7,785 nucleotides of DNA from Coriobacteriaceae bacterium (GCA_019420325.1 JAHZHK010000125.1:1-7785), one strand, 5' to 3'. Positions 1 through 6,138 are shown, numbered from the stretch's first letter. Numbers and translations: made by a program. Notes: a model not told the origin generated them from the letters alone.

Positions 1-298
1 TGGCGCCCGGGCCGCCCACGAGGATGGCACCGCATGCGCCCACGATGTTGCCAGTGCCCACCTGGGCGGCAATGGCGGTGGCGAGCGCCTGGAAGGAGCT
101 CATGCCGCTCTCATGCTTCTTGCCGTTGAGGGAGAAATTGCCGAACACGCGGTGCATGCCCTCGCCGAAGCAGCGGAACTGCACGCCGCGGGTGCGGATG
201 GTGAAAAAGAGGCCCGCGCCGATGAGCAGCACGATGAGCACGTAATTTGAAAGGTAGGAGTTGATCGTCTGCACGATCTGGAGCACTGCGTCTTGCAC
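1..298 (-). CDS. AGCS-family sodium:alanine/glycine symporter, N-terminal part (runs off left edge)
   Basis: About 99 residues of a cytoplasmic-membrane transporter of the alanine/glycine:cation symporter family, which takes up alanine or glycine with Na+. The GTG start at 298-296 follows a GGAAAGGA ribosome-binding site (316-309) by 10 nt, and no upstream ATG in frame fits better. Residues about 18-35 (YVLIVLLIGAGLFFTIRT) form the first membrane helix. The following GVQFR, SSFQALATAIAAQVGTGNI and VGGPGA stretches are the family's conserved N-terminal block, including the small-residue GTGNI loop. The family usually has about 450-500 residues, so most of the gene lies beyond position 1. A glycine riboswitch directly upstream on the same strand supports glycine or alanine as substrate. 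Family is secure; the exact substrate is inferred. Confidence 0.9.
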   Translation of the reverse strand, partial: MQDAVLQIVQTINSYLSNYVLIVLLIGAGLFFTIRTRGVQFRCFGEGMHRVFGNFSLNGKKHESGMSSFQALATAIAAQVGTGNIVGACGAILVGGPGA

Positions 299-308
299 TT
301 TGGGTCGT

Positions 309-352
309 TCCTTTCCAAGTCGTAACACATACATTTACGGCTGGAGAAAGGA
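309..352 (-). promoter_or_regulatory. Riboswitch expression platform: anti-SD strand and Shine-Dalgarno of the symporter
   Basis: In the minus-strand RNA the segment UCCUUUCU (352-345) is complementary to the ribosome-binding segment GGAAAGGA (316-309): seven Watson-Crick pairs plus one U-G, enclosing a loop of about 28 nt. This would hide the Shine-Dalgarno sequence of the symporter gene. The overlapping segment UUCUCCAG (348-341) is also perfectly complementary over 8 nt to CUGGAGAA (502-495), which is part of the 5' strand of the glycine aptamer. The two pairings exclude each other, giving a translational switch. The likely logic is that bound glycine stabilises the aptamer, frees the anti-SD strand and shuts translation. 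Complementarity is read directly; mechanism and sign are inferred. Confidence 0.6.
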
Positions 353-420
353 CGTAGGTCGGCTTGTTGCCCATTGAGCGCGGGAGATACAAGTCCCCCT
401 CGCTACCAGGATGCGCACCG

Positions 421-505
421 CCTCTGTCCGTTTGCCTGAGAGTTTCGGCTGGTACATCTTGTACCGCCTTGCCCCTTCGGCACTCACTTAAGAGTTCTCC
501 AGAGG
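421..505 (-). promoter_or_regulatory. Glycine riboswitch aptamer (single complete copy)
   Basis: Read on the minus strand, this leader carries the hallmark glycine-aptamer blocks: GUGCCGAAGGGGCAA near the middle and ACUCUCAGGCAAACGGACAGAG at the 3' side (trimmed from the consensus region). The closing helix P1 is a perfect six-pair CCUCUG (505-500) with CAGAGG (426-421). A variable arm GGUAC-AAGAU-GUACC (465-451) forms a clean five-pair hairpin. Tandem glycine riboswitches have two such aptamers; I searched both sides and found only this complete one. The downstream gene is an AGCS symporter, a common target of glycine riboswitches. The conserved blocks make the identification very strong. 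Confidence 0.93.
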
Positions 506-555
506 TTTCTCCGCTTCCGGTTTGCCTCAAGGCATTCCGAAAGCTTCAACGAAAG
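506..555 (-). promoter_or_regulatory. Ghost-aptamer hairpin and leader-linker kink-turn of the glycine riboswitch
   Basis: Immediately 5' of the aptamer the RNA forms an eight-pair stem GCUUUCGG (544-537) with CCGGAAGC (520-513), including one U-G pair. It is capped by an AA/AA internal loop and the small hairpin UGCC-UUGA-GGCA. This takes the place where a first aptamer would stand in a tandem riboswitch, and its 3' side (AGGCAAACCGGAAG) resembles the 3' part of the intact aptamer. Flanking strands fit a kink-turn: leader UUUC (554-551), a three-base bulge GUU, then GA. These face linker GA (511-510) and GAAA (509-506), giving tandem G-A pairs and a four-pair C-stem. The structure is predicted by hand. 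Confidence 0.6.
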
Positions 556-565
556 CACGTGGCGC

Positions 566-595
566 ATTATTAACGATTGTTTCGCGCTAGCGCAA
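566..595 (-). promoter_or_regulatory. Candidate promoter for the riboswitch-symporter transcript
   Basis: On the minus strand AATAAT (571-566) matches the -10 consensus in five of six positions. TTGCGC (595-590) lies 18 bases upstream as a weak -35 with the TTG core. The predicted transcript start, about 558-560, falls just before the kink-turn leader strand, which fits a leader that includes the whole riboswitch. The perfect 10-base palindrome GCGCTAGCGC (584-593) overlaps the -35 and the spacer and could be an operator. The -35 match is poor. Confidence 0.45.
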
Positions 596-668
596 GGAAA
601 AGCTCGCTTTTACCCACTGCGTTAGCCTTTCTGTAACACTTCACCATAGAGCCGACATATTTCACGGG

Positions 669-691
669 CTTTTTGGTTTGTAAACAAAAAG
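669..691. repeat. A/T-rich inverted repeat in the divergent intergenic region
   Basis: The arms CTTTTTGGTTT (669-679) and AAACAAAAAG (682-691) are complementary apart from one extra G in the left arm, around a two-base centre. It stands out from its GC-rich surroundings and sits just upstream of the candidate extended -10 of the downstream plus-strand gene. There it could be a repressor or activator site, or part of a curved promoter element. No gene ends here, so a terminator role is unlikely. The function is unknown. Confidence 0.4.
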
Positions 692-710
692 GCATGGAAT
701 ACCCCGAGTG

Positions 711-719
711 TGGTATAAC
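711..719 (+). promoter_or_regulatory. Candidate extended -10 promoter for the HdeD-like gene
   Basis: TGG-TATAAC at 711-719 matches an extended -10 element: a TGN motif followed by TATAAC, five of six to consensus. No good -35 hexamer is seen 16-18 bases upstream, as is common for extended -10 promoters. Transcription would start near 726, giving a leader of about 95 nt before the chosen ATG. Nothing structured was recognised in that leader. Confidence 0.4.
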
Positions 720-821
720 GTGTTTTAAATATCGAAGGTGCGGGTACGGCAGGCGTGCGTAGCCAAGGGGTTGTGGACGGGGGTGCCGCCGGCCTGCATG
801 AGCGTGAGAAAGGGGTACGGT

Positions 822-1418
822 ATGTCCGAGCCCATCGAGGTACAGGCCCAAGTCATCGAGCCTGAGAAGAAGTCTCGCCATTACAAGTGGTGGTTTGTCG
901 CGTTGGGCGTCTTGGTGACGCTGGCCGGTGTCGCATGCATTGCGTGGCCCGCCGCCTCGCTCGCCGTGGTGGCTGGCGTGGCCGGTATCTGCTTCCTCGC
1001 AAGCGGCATCACGCGCATCGCCACGTTCTTCGACCTGGGCGCTTTTGCCCTTTTCGGCGGTTCGTCGCTGTTCATGGGCATCCTTGATGTAATCGTGGGC
1101 ATCATGTTCCTCATCCACCCCCTCATCGGCGGTATCACCATTGCCATGCTCGGCGGCATCGCCCTCATCGTCACCGGCGTGATGGATGCCGTGGCCAGCG
1201 TGCGTATGAGGCGCATTATCGGCACCGGCCCCATGGTTCTGGAGATCCTGGGCGCCATCGTCACGGTCATCTGCGGTGTTCTCATCCTCATGGTCCCGCG
1301 CCTCTTCATCATCTACCTGGGCATTATGCTCATCATCCGCGGTGTGATGGCGGTTATTTCCGCGTTCATGGTCTCCGCGTTCATCAAGGAACTCAAGAAC
1401 GACCCGCTGCTCAAGTAA
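822..1418 (+). CDS. HdeD/DUF308-family six-helix membrane protein
   Basis: A 198-residue integral membrane protein. After a charged cytoplasmic N-terminus (residues 1-22, rich in Glu and Lys) come six hydrophobic segments at about 23-42, 45-67, 78-98, 101-124, 137-157 and 160-182, in three helix pairs, and a short polar tail. This length, the three-pair layout and the Gly-rich helices (for example GLY-containing GGIALIVTGVMDAV at about 111-124) fit the HdeD/DUF308 family. HdeD itself is linked to acid resistance in Escherichia coli; in most other bacteria the role is unknown. The ATG at 822 is chosen because GAAAGGGG (808-815 region) precedes it at good spacing and the protein then begins just before the first helix. 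A GTG at 738 is in frame but has no spaced ribosome-binding site. It is transcribed alone, away from the symporter. Confidence 0.8.
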   Translation: MSEPIEVQAQVIEPEKKSRHYKWWFVALGVLVTLAGVACIAWPAASLAVVAGVAGICFLASGITRIATFFDLGAFALFGGSSLFMGILDVIVGIMFLIHPLIGGITIAMLGGIALIVTGVMDAVASVRMRRIIGTGPMVLEILGAIVTVICGVLILMVPRLFIIYLGIMLIIRGVMAVISAFMVSAFIKELKNDPLLK

Positions 1419-1465
1419 GCGTTCGCGGCGCGCGGCCAAACGCGCGAAAGGCTCGCAAGACACAC

Positions 1466-1515
1466 GAAACCCCCTGGGGGCCGGCGAGAAAATCTCGTGG
1501 CACCCAGGGGGTTTC
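1466..1515. terminator. Long hairpin between convergent genes, probable bidirectional terminator
   Basis: The arms 1466-1482 and 1499-1515 pair in 16 of 17 positions (one G/A mismatch). Inside them is a second perfect stem CGAGA-AAA-TCTCG (1485-1497), so almost the whole 50 bases fold into one rod. The outer arms begin GAAACCCCC and end GGGGGTTTC, giving a short T run on either strand. It lies 47 bases after the HdeD-like stop and 32 bases after the aminotransferase stop, as expected for a shared terminator. The T tract is short, so termination efficiency is uncertain. Confidence 0.75.
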
Positions 1516-1547
1516 TGTGCCGCGGGCAGGCTTTGGACAGCGCGCCC

Positions 1548-2717
1548 CTAGCGCCTCGGCAGTTTGTCCTGCCAGCCGCGCAGGTTCTCGAGCGCGGCGA
1601 GCAGCGTCTTGTCGGACTTGGCAAAATGGAAGCGGATGTAGCGCATCTCGGGCTCGCGGAAGAAGCAGCTACCCGGCACTCCTGCCACCTTGGCGTATTG
1701 TGCCAGGTCGCAGGCAAAATCCTCATCGTTTGCATAGCCGGCCTCGGAGATGTCGCACATCACGTAGTAGGCGCCCTGGGGCTCCACGAACTTCATGTTG
1801 AGGTCGGCCAGGCCGTTGCAGAAGAGCTCGCGCTTGTGGGTGTACTCGGCGGTGAGCTCATCGTAGTAGGAGTCGGGCATGGTGAGTCCCACCACGGCGG
1901 CCTCCATGAGCGGGGCGGGGGCGCCTACGGTGAGGAAATCGTGCACCTTCTTGGCGACTTCCACCACTTCTTGGGGAGCGATGATGTATCCCAGGCGCCA
2001 GCCGGTGATGGAGTAGGTCTTGGAGAGCGACCCGCACGAGATGGTGCGGCACTGCATGCCTGGCAGGCTGGCAAAATAGACGTGCTTGTTGGGGGCGTAG
2101 ACGATGTGCTCGTACACCTCGTCGGTGATGACCCACACGTCGTACTTCTCGGCCAGGCGTGCAATCGTCTCGAGCTCGCCGCGCGTAAAGACGCGGCCAC
2201 AGGGGTTGGAGGGGTTGCACAGGATGAGCGCCTTCACGCCCTCCTGCGCCATGGCGCACTCGAGCGCGGTCTCCTCAAAGGTGAACGAGGGCGGCACGAG
2301 GGGCACGTAGATCGGCTCGGCGTGGCACAGGATCGCGTCGGCGCCGTAGTTCTCGTAGAAGGGCGAGAACACCACGACCTTGTCGCCGGGGTCGCACACG
2401 GTGTGCACGGCGCACATCATGGCTTCGGTGCTTCCGCAGGTGACGACGATGTTCTTGTCGGGGTCGATGTCGATGCCCATGAAGTGGCGCTGCTTGGCGG
2501 CGAGCGCCTCGCGGAAGTTCTGCGCACCCCAGGTGAGGGCGTACTGGTGCGGGCCCTCGTAAGCGACCTGCGCCAGGCGGTCGAGGAGCTCTTTGGGCGG
2601 GTCGAAGTCGGGGAAACCCTGGGAGAGGTTGACGGCGCCATGCTTGAGCGCCACGCGGGTCATGCGGCGGATGACCGAGTCGGTGAACCCGTCGGTCGAC
2701 GTGCTGAGGGCTTTCAT
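1548..2717 (-). CDS. PLP-dependent class I/II aminotransferase
   Basis: A 389-residue fold-type I aminotransferase, full length for the family, which moves an amino group between an amino acid and a 2-oxoacid in the cytoplasm. Visible landmarks are the N-terminal LSQGFPDFDPP (31-41), CGSTEA (94-99) in the phosphate-binding region, CNPSNPCGRVF with PLP-contacting N171, TDEVYEH with D199, SLSKTYSITGWRLGY with Schiff-base lysine K233, and YIRFHF with R362 as the likely substrate-carboxylate arginine. The overall style resembles aspartate, methionine and kynurenine/aromatic aminotransferases, so the substrate cannot be fixed. GAAAGGA precedes the ATG. It is the last gene of the oxidoreductase operon, 30 bases after the beta subunit, which suggests it makes or consumes the 2-oxoacid used by that enzyme. 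Confidence 0.92.
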   Translation of the reverse strand: MKALSTSTDGFTDSVIRRMTRVALKHGAVNLSQGFPDFDPPKELLDRLAQVAYEGPHQYALTWGAQNFREALAAKQRHFMGIDIDPDKNIVVTCGSTEAMMCAVHTVCDPGDKVVVFSPFYENYGADAILCHAEPIYVPLVPPSFTFEETALECAMAQEGVKALILCNPSNPCGRVFTRGELETIARLAEKYDVWVITDEVYEHIVYAPNKHVYFASLPGMQCRTISCGSLSKTYSITGWRLGYIIAPQEVVEVAKKVHDFLTVGAPAPLMEAAVVGLTMPDSYYDELTAEYTHKRELFCNGLADLNMKFVEPQGAYYVMCDISEAGYANDEDFACDLAQYAKVAGVPGSCFFREPEMRYIRFHFAKSDKTLLAALENLRGWQDKLPRR

Positions 2718-2747
2718 AGAAGGGGAGTCCTTTCGGGTGTGTGGGGT

Positions 2748-3668
2748 CTATCGGGTCCAGCTGGAGCGAATCTGCTCCCATTTGGCGTCGCGACCGGCGA
2801 CGACGTGGGCGATCTCCTCGTCGTCAAGCGCGCGAAAGCGCGTCTGTCGGCGCAGGTAATGGGCCACGTCGGAGAATTCCTTGGGGTTGCGGTTGAGCGT
2901 GAAGGCGCCTCCGGCCACGCCGCTCACCGCAGGACCCTCGTACTCGGCCAGATACCACAGGCCGCAGTCCACAACCTCCTTGGCGATCTCGATCGTCTCG
3001 TCGGTGGCGTGGCCCCAGCCGGTGGGACAGGGGGCGATGACGTGGATGAACTTCGTGCCGCGGATCTTGCTCGCCTTCTCTACCTTGGCGGTGAAGTCGT
3101 TGAGGTAGCCGACGCTTGCGGTGGCGGCGTAGGGCAGGCCGTGAGCGCACACGATCTCGAAGAGGTTCTTCTTCTGCGTGAGACAGCCGTGGTCGTTTTT
3201 GCCGGCGGGCGTGGTGGTGGTGCGGGCGCCGAAAGGCGTGAGGCCGCTCTTCTGGATGCCCGTGTTCATGTACGCCTCGTTGTCGTAGCAGATGTAGATG
3301 ATGTCCTCGTTGCGGTCGATGGCGCCCGACAAGGCCTGGATGCCGATGTCGGCCGTGCCGCCGTCGCCGGCGAAGCCCACCACGTTGAACGTGTCGGGGT
3401 CCTCGCCTTGGGCCTCAAGACCTGCGCGAATGCCGGTGAGCACCGATGCGGTGGCCGCAAAAGGCGTGATGAAGGCGTTGTTGGCGAAGCACAGCTGGGG
3501 GAAGTTGAAGCCCACGGCGCTCATGCAGCCGGCCGGCAGTGCGCAGATCGTGCGGGGCCCCAGGACCTTGAGGGCCTGGCGCACCACGAGCGACCCGGCG
3601 CAACCCGCGCAGGCCTTGTGGCCGTAGAAGTACTCGTTGTCGGTGATGGTGCGAGCGTTTACCGTCAT
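2748..3668 (-). CDS. porB: 2-oxoacid:ferredoxin oxidoreductase beta subunit (pyruvate/2-oxoisovalerate type)
   Basis: A 306-residue thiamine-pyrophosphate-binding subunit. The TPP/Mg motif is GDGG (101-104) followed by N130 in CYDNEAY, and NTGIQ plus TPFGARTTTTPAGK (144-157) is the block typical of PorB/VorA rather than of 2-oxoglutarate or indolepyruvate enzymes. C20 and C23 (CAGCAG), C48 (AGCMS) and C214 (APCPTGW) are candidate ligands of the [4Fe-4S] cluster next to TPP. With the alpha subunit it forms the catalytic core that decarboxylates a 2-oxoacid to acyl-CoA and passes electrons to the delta ferredoxin domain. The gene starts 3 bases after the alpha stop, so translation is probably coupled. 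Family is secure; whether the substrate is pyruvate, a branched-chain or an aromatic 2-oxoacid cannot be read from the sequence. Confidence 0.93.
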   Translation of the reverse strand: MTVNARTITDNEYFYGHKACAGCAGSLVVRQALKVLGPRTICALPAGCMSAVGFNFPQLCFANNAFITPFAATASVLTGIRAGLEAQGEDPDTFNVVGFAGDGGTADIGIQALSGAIDRNEDIIYICYDNEAYMNTGIQKSGLTPFGARTTTTPAGKNDHGCLTQKKNLFEIVCAHGLPYAATASVGYLNDFTAKVEKASKIRGTKFIHVIAPCPTGWGHATDETIEIAKEVVDCGLWYLAEYEGPAVSGVAGGAFTLNRNPKEFSDVAHYLRRQTRFRALDDEEIAHVVAGRDAKWEQIRSSWTR

Positions 3669-3671
3669 GGC

Positions 3672-4871
3672 CTACCTGCCCTTCTTTGAGCCGAACGTGT
3701 CAGCCATGGAGTTGATGCCAAGGAACTGCACGCGCTCGGCGGCCCCGCCTGCGGCGAACGTGAGCGTCTTGAACGCGCCTGCCACCTGGTCGGCCGTGAT
3801 GTCGGCGCCGCCCAGGCCGCCGATGAAGTTGCATGTGGGTACGTGGGCGTCTTGCTGGAAGAGGGCCGAGTTCACATTCGTGAAGACGGTGCCTTCCGCG
3901 CCGAACGACACGTCCTTCTCGAGCACGCCCACCGCGCGCGTGTGGGCCAGGGTGAGCGCCAGGTCGCGCGAGGCGAAGGGACGCAGATAGCGGATGCGCA
4001 GCATGCCGGCCGCCATGCCCTGCTCGCGCAGGCGGTCGACGGTCTGGCGCACCAGGCCCGCCACGCTGCCCAGGCACACCATGACGTACTCGGCATCGCC
4101 GCAGCGGTATTCCTCGAAGGCGCCCGTGTAGGAGCGGCCGCACGTGCGTGCAAAGGCGTCTTCCACCTCGTCGATGACGTCAATGGCATCGAGCATGTCC
4201 TTGTGGGCGTAGTACTTGTAGTAGCGGTTGTGCTCGGGTCCGGCCGAGTAGCCCATGTTCACGGGGTGTGCGAAGTCGAACTTGTTCGTCGTCGCGTAGG
4301 GCGGCAGGAACGCGTCGGCCTGCTCGGGGGTGGGAACCTCCACGGTCTCGTAGGTGTGCGTGAGCGCGAAGCCGTCGAGGTTCACCATGACGGGCGTCAT
4401 GACACGCGGGTCTTCTGCCAGGCGATATGCCATGAGGGCCATGTCGAGCGCCTCCTGGTTGTCCTGCGCGTAGCACTGGATCCAGCCGTGGTCGAGCAGC
4501 GACAGCGAGTCGCGCTGGTCGCCGTAGATGTTCCAGGGAAGCGCGGTGGAGCGGTTCGCGTTCATCATGACGATGGGGAAGCGCCCGCCGGCCGCGTAGG
4601 TGAGCACCTCGGCCATGTAGAGCAGGCCCTGGCTCGAGGTGGCCGTGAAGGCGCGTGCGCCCGTGGCGCTGGCGCCCATGGCGCAGCACAGTGCGGAGTG
4701 CTCGCTTTCCACGTGGACGTACTTGGCGTCGAGCTCGCCGGACTCGACCATTTCGGAGAGGCGCTCCACCACCACGGTTTGCGGGGTGATGGGATAGGCG
4801 CTGATCACCTGGGGCCGTGCCAGGCGCACGCCCTCGGCGAAGGCCTCGTCACCCGACAAGAAACGCTTCAT
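3672..4871 (-). CDS. porA: 2-oxoacid:ferredoxin oxidoreductase alpha subunit (pyruvate/2-oxoisovalerate type)
   Basis: A 399-residue alpha subunit, normal length for PorA. It has the pyrimidine-domain signature SAYPITPQT (24-32), ESEHSA (55-60, with E57 the likely glutamate that activates TPP), TSSQGLLYM (78-86), and WNIYGDQRDS followed by HGWIQ (128-132) and NQEALD. The C-terminal half has the transketolase-like domain II with LRIRYLRPF (291-299) and EKDVSFGAEG (318-327). The ATG overlaps the stop of the upstream gamma-delta gene as ATGA, and an AGGAGG lies 4 bases before it, so the two are translationally coupled. Together with beta it forms the decarboxylating core. It differs from the single-chain pyruvate:ferredoxin oxidoreductase common in anaerobes, which hints at a dedicated substrate. 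Confidence 0.93.
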   Translation of the reverse strand: MKRFLSGDEAFAEGVRLARPQVISAYPITPQTVVVERLSEMVESGELDAKYVHVESEHSALCCAMGASATGARAFTATSSQGLLYMAEVLTYAAGGRFPIVMMNANRSTALPWNIYGDQRDSLSLLDHGWIQCYAQDNQEALDMALMAYRLAEDPRVMTPVMVNLDGFALTHTYETVEVPTPEQADAFLPPYATTNKFDFAHPVNMGYSAGPEHNRYYKYYAHKDMLDAIDVIDEVEDAFARTCGRSYTGAFEEYRCGDAEYVMVCLGSVAGLVRQTVDRLREQGMAAGMLRIRYLRPFASRDLALTLAHTRAVGVLEKDVSFGAEGTVFTNVNSALFQQDAHVPTCNFIGGLGGADITADQVAGAFKTLTFAAGGAAERVQFLGINSMADTFGSKKGR

Positions 4872-5965
4872 CGTGCCTCCTCGTGTTCAGGCACCATGGA
4901 GATGGCGCCGCAACGGCAGACCTTGGCGCACACGCCGCAGCCCTTGCAGAAGTCGTAGTCCACACCCAGGCGGATGCCGCCGCGTGCGTCTTCGTCGGCC
5001 ATCTTGTAGATGGTGCCGTCGGGGCACTGCATGTAGCACAGTAGGCAGCGCGTGCAGGCGGCCTCGTCAAGCACGGGGCGCACCGAGCGCCAGCCGGCGT
5101 TCTTGGAGACCAGGTGGCCTGCATCAAAGCAGGTCGTGCGGGCAAAGACAGCCGGGTCGAGGTGCGTGTCGCGCAGGGTCGGGATGACGCGGGGTGCACC
5201 GTCGCAGCCGAGCAGGGCAGGCGAGGGAGCCACGGCCGCGAGGTCTTTGGGCGCGTCGTCGCTGGCGTGTGCCTGCGGTGCGGCGTCAGACGTAAGGCGT
5301 TCCAAGCCTGCTACCTGGGCATTAGCGTTAGGTGTGGCGCTCGTGCAGATGGAGATGTTCCCGCGAGTGGGAGCGTCCTCGCCTGCGAGCGCATGGCTGC
5401 CCCCGCAGGCAGACTTGCCTGCTGCCTCGACGCATCCTGCACCCCACGCGTCCCTCTCGGCCAGCACGCGCTCAACCACCGCGAGGTTCTTAGCATGGAG
5501 CTTTTCGGGCATGTACTGGCGGATTGCCTCGCACACGTCCTCGGCGCGCACCTCGTCGCACAGGGCGGCGAGCGCTCCCAGAAAAACAGTGTTGGGAATG
5601 GCACGGCCGAGCACCTCGGCGGAGATCCCGTCGGCGTCGATTGCCGTGACGCGCGGGTCGCCCCAGGTACGCGCGCTGTTCACCAGCACGCGCCCGCCAG
5701 GCTTGAGTTCGTCTTCCCAACCTGGGGCAAAGAGTGTCTCATCCAGGTAGATTACGAAGTCCGCCCTGGTGGAGGCACTGCGGTCGCCGATGGGGCGGTC
5801 GTCGAGTTTGGTGAACGCGCGCATAGGGGCACCGCGTCGCTCGGGTCCGAACGACGGGAACGCCAGCGCATGGCGTCCCGGCGCCATGGAGCACGCCGCG
5901 CCCAGCAGGCGGGCCGCCGTGAAGGCGCCCTGGCCTCCGCGGCCATGCCAGAGTATCTCGATCAT
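4868..5965 (-). CDS. 2-oxoacid:ferredoxin oxidoreductase fused gamma-delta subunit
   Basis: A 365-residue fusion. Residues 1-172 are the gamma domain (HGRGGQGAF at 7-15, FPSFGPERRGAP at 36-47, RADFVIYLDE). Residues about 256-365 are the delta, 2x[4Fe-4S] ferredoxin domain. Its clusters use C304, C307, C310, C314 (CTRCLLCYMQCPDG) and C340, C343, C346, C350 (CKGCGVCAKVC), with an extra C352. Between them is an unusual linker of about 80 residues, rich in Ala, Ser, Pro and Asp, with four extra cysteines (178, 187, 207, 254). Delta carries electrons out of the alpha-beta core to soluble ferredoxin. It is the first gene of the operon; GAGGGAG lies just before the ATG. In many organisms gamma and delta are separate genes. 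Confidence 0.9.
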   Translation of the reverse strand: MIEILWHGRGGQGAFTAARLLGAACSMAPGRHALAFPSFGPERRGAPMRAFTKLDDRPIGDRSASTRADFVIYLDETLFAPGWEDELKPGGRVLVNSARTWGDPRVTAIDADGISAEVLGRAIPNTVFLGALAALCDEVRAEDVCEAIRQYMPEKLHAKNLAVVERVLAERDAWGAGCVEAAGKSACGGSHALAGEDAPTRGNISICTSATPNANAQVAGLERLTSDAAPQAHASDDAPKDLAAVAPSPALLGCDGAPRVIPTLRDTHLDPAVFARTTCFDAGHLVSKNAGWRSVRPVLDEAACTRCLLCYMQCPDGTIYKMADEDARGGIRLGVDYDFCKGCGVCAKVCRCGAISMVPEHEEAR

Positions 5966-5994
5966 ATGGCTCCCTCAACCGTGTGATTCCTAGC

Positions 5995-6034
5995 AAAAGG
6001 CGAGGTCGTCGCAGGTGTCCGCGGCGACCTCGCC
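5995..6034 (-). terminator. Terminator-like hairpin in the leader of the oxidoreductase operon
   Basis: GGCGAGGTCG (6034-6025 on the minus strand) pairs perfectly over 10 bases with CGACCTCGCC (6008-5999), extended by three or four inner pairs, and is followed by TTTT (5998-5995). This is a good intrinsic terminator for transcripts coming from the ligase and LysR-like genes, whose coding ends at 6139. It stands only 30 bases before the gamma-delta ATG. That leaves no room for a promoter in between, so operon transcription must start upstream of it or read through it. It may therefore act as an attenuator or a 5'-end stabilising hairpin. Confidence 0.65.
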
Positions 6035-6045
6035 AGGATGCAAAC

Positions 6046-6051
6046 ATTCTA
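6046..6051 (-). promoter_or_regulatory. Candidate -10 element for the oxidoreductase operon
   Basis: TAGAAT on the minus strand matches the -10 consensus in five of six positions and is the best such site in the 173-base spacer (5966-6138). No recognisable -35 lies 16-18 bases upstream. A start near 6039 would put the terminator-like hairpin at the extreme 5' end of the mRNA. The rest of the spacer holds no gene, tRNA or riboswitch that I recognise. Confidence 0.3.
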
Positions 6052-6138
6052 CCTGTCTGCGTGTTTCCGCATTTTTAAGGCGGTTTGACGCCCACAGTAC
6101 CTCCAGCGCGTGCCGTCTTGGGGCGCGGGCGCCGCCTC

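Noticed and set aside
299..420. A second glycine aptamer downstream of the first
   Set aside because: No CCGAAGG or CUCUCAGG block occurs between the aptamer and the GTG start; only the anti-SD strand and a GC hairpin (about 380-407) without a U tract are present.
738..821. An upstream GTG start for the HdeD-like protein adding 28 residues
   Set aside because: The GTG has its only purine run directly abutting it with no spacing, the extension is not hydrophobic or signal-like, and the ATG at 822 has a well-spaced GAAAGGGG.
570..1463. A 297-codon open frame on the minus strand opposite the HdeD-like gene
   Set aside because: The translation is Asp/His/Glu-rich and low complexity, the mirror of a hydrophobic membrane protein, and it would run through the riboswitch promoter region. 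The plus-strand frame has six clear membrane helices.
1497..3689. A 730-codon open frame on the plus strand across the aminotransferase and beta-subunit genes
   Set aside because: It lies antisense to two genes with full family motifs and catalytic residues, and its product is a His/Val/Gly-rich composition typical of the reverse strand of GC-rich genes. It has no recognisable domain.
3843..4958. A 371-codon open frame on the plus strand opposite the alpha-subunit gene
   Set aside because: Same reason: an antisense shadow of a gene with clear PorA motifs, with His/Val/Gly-rich composition and no domain.
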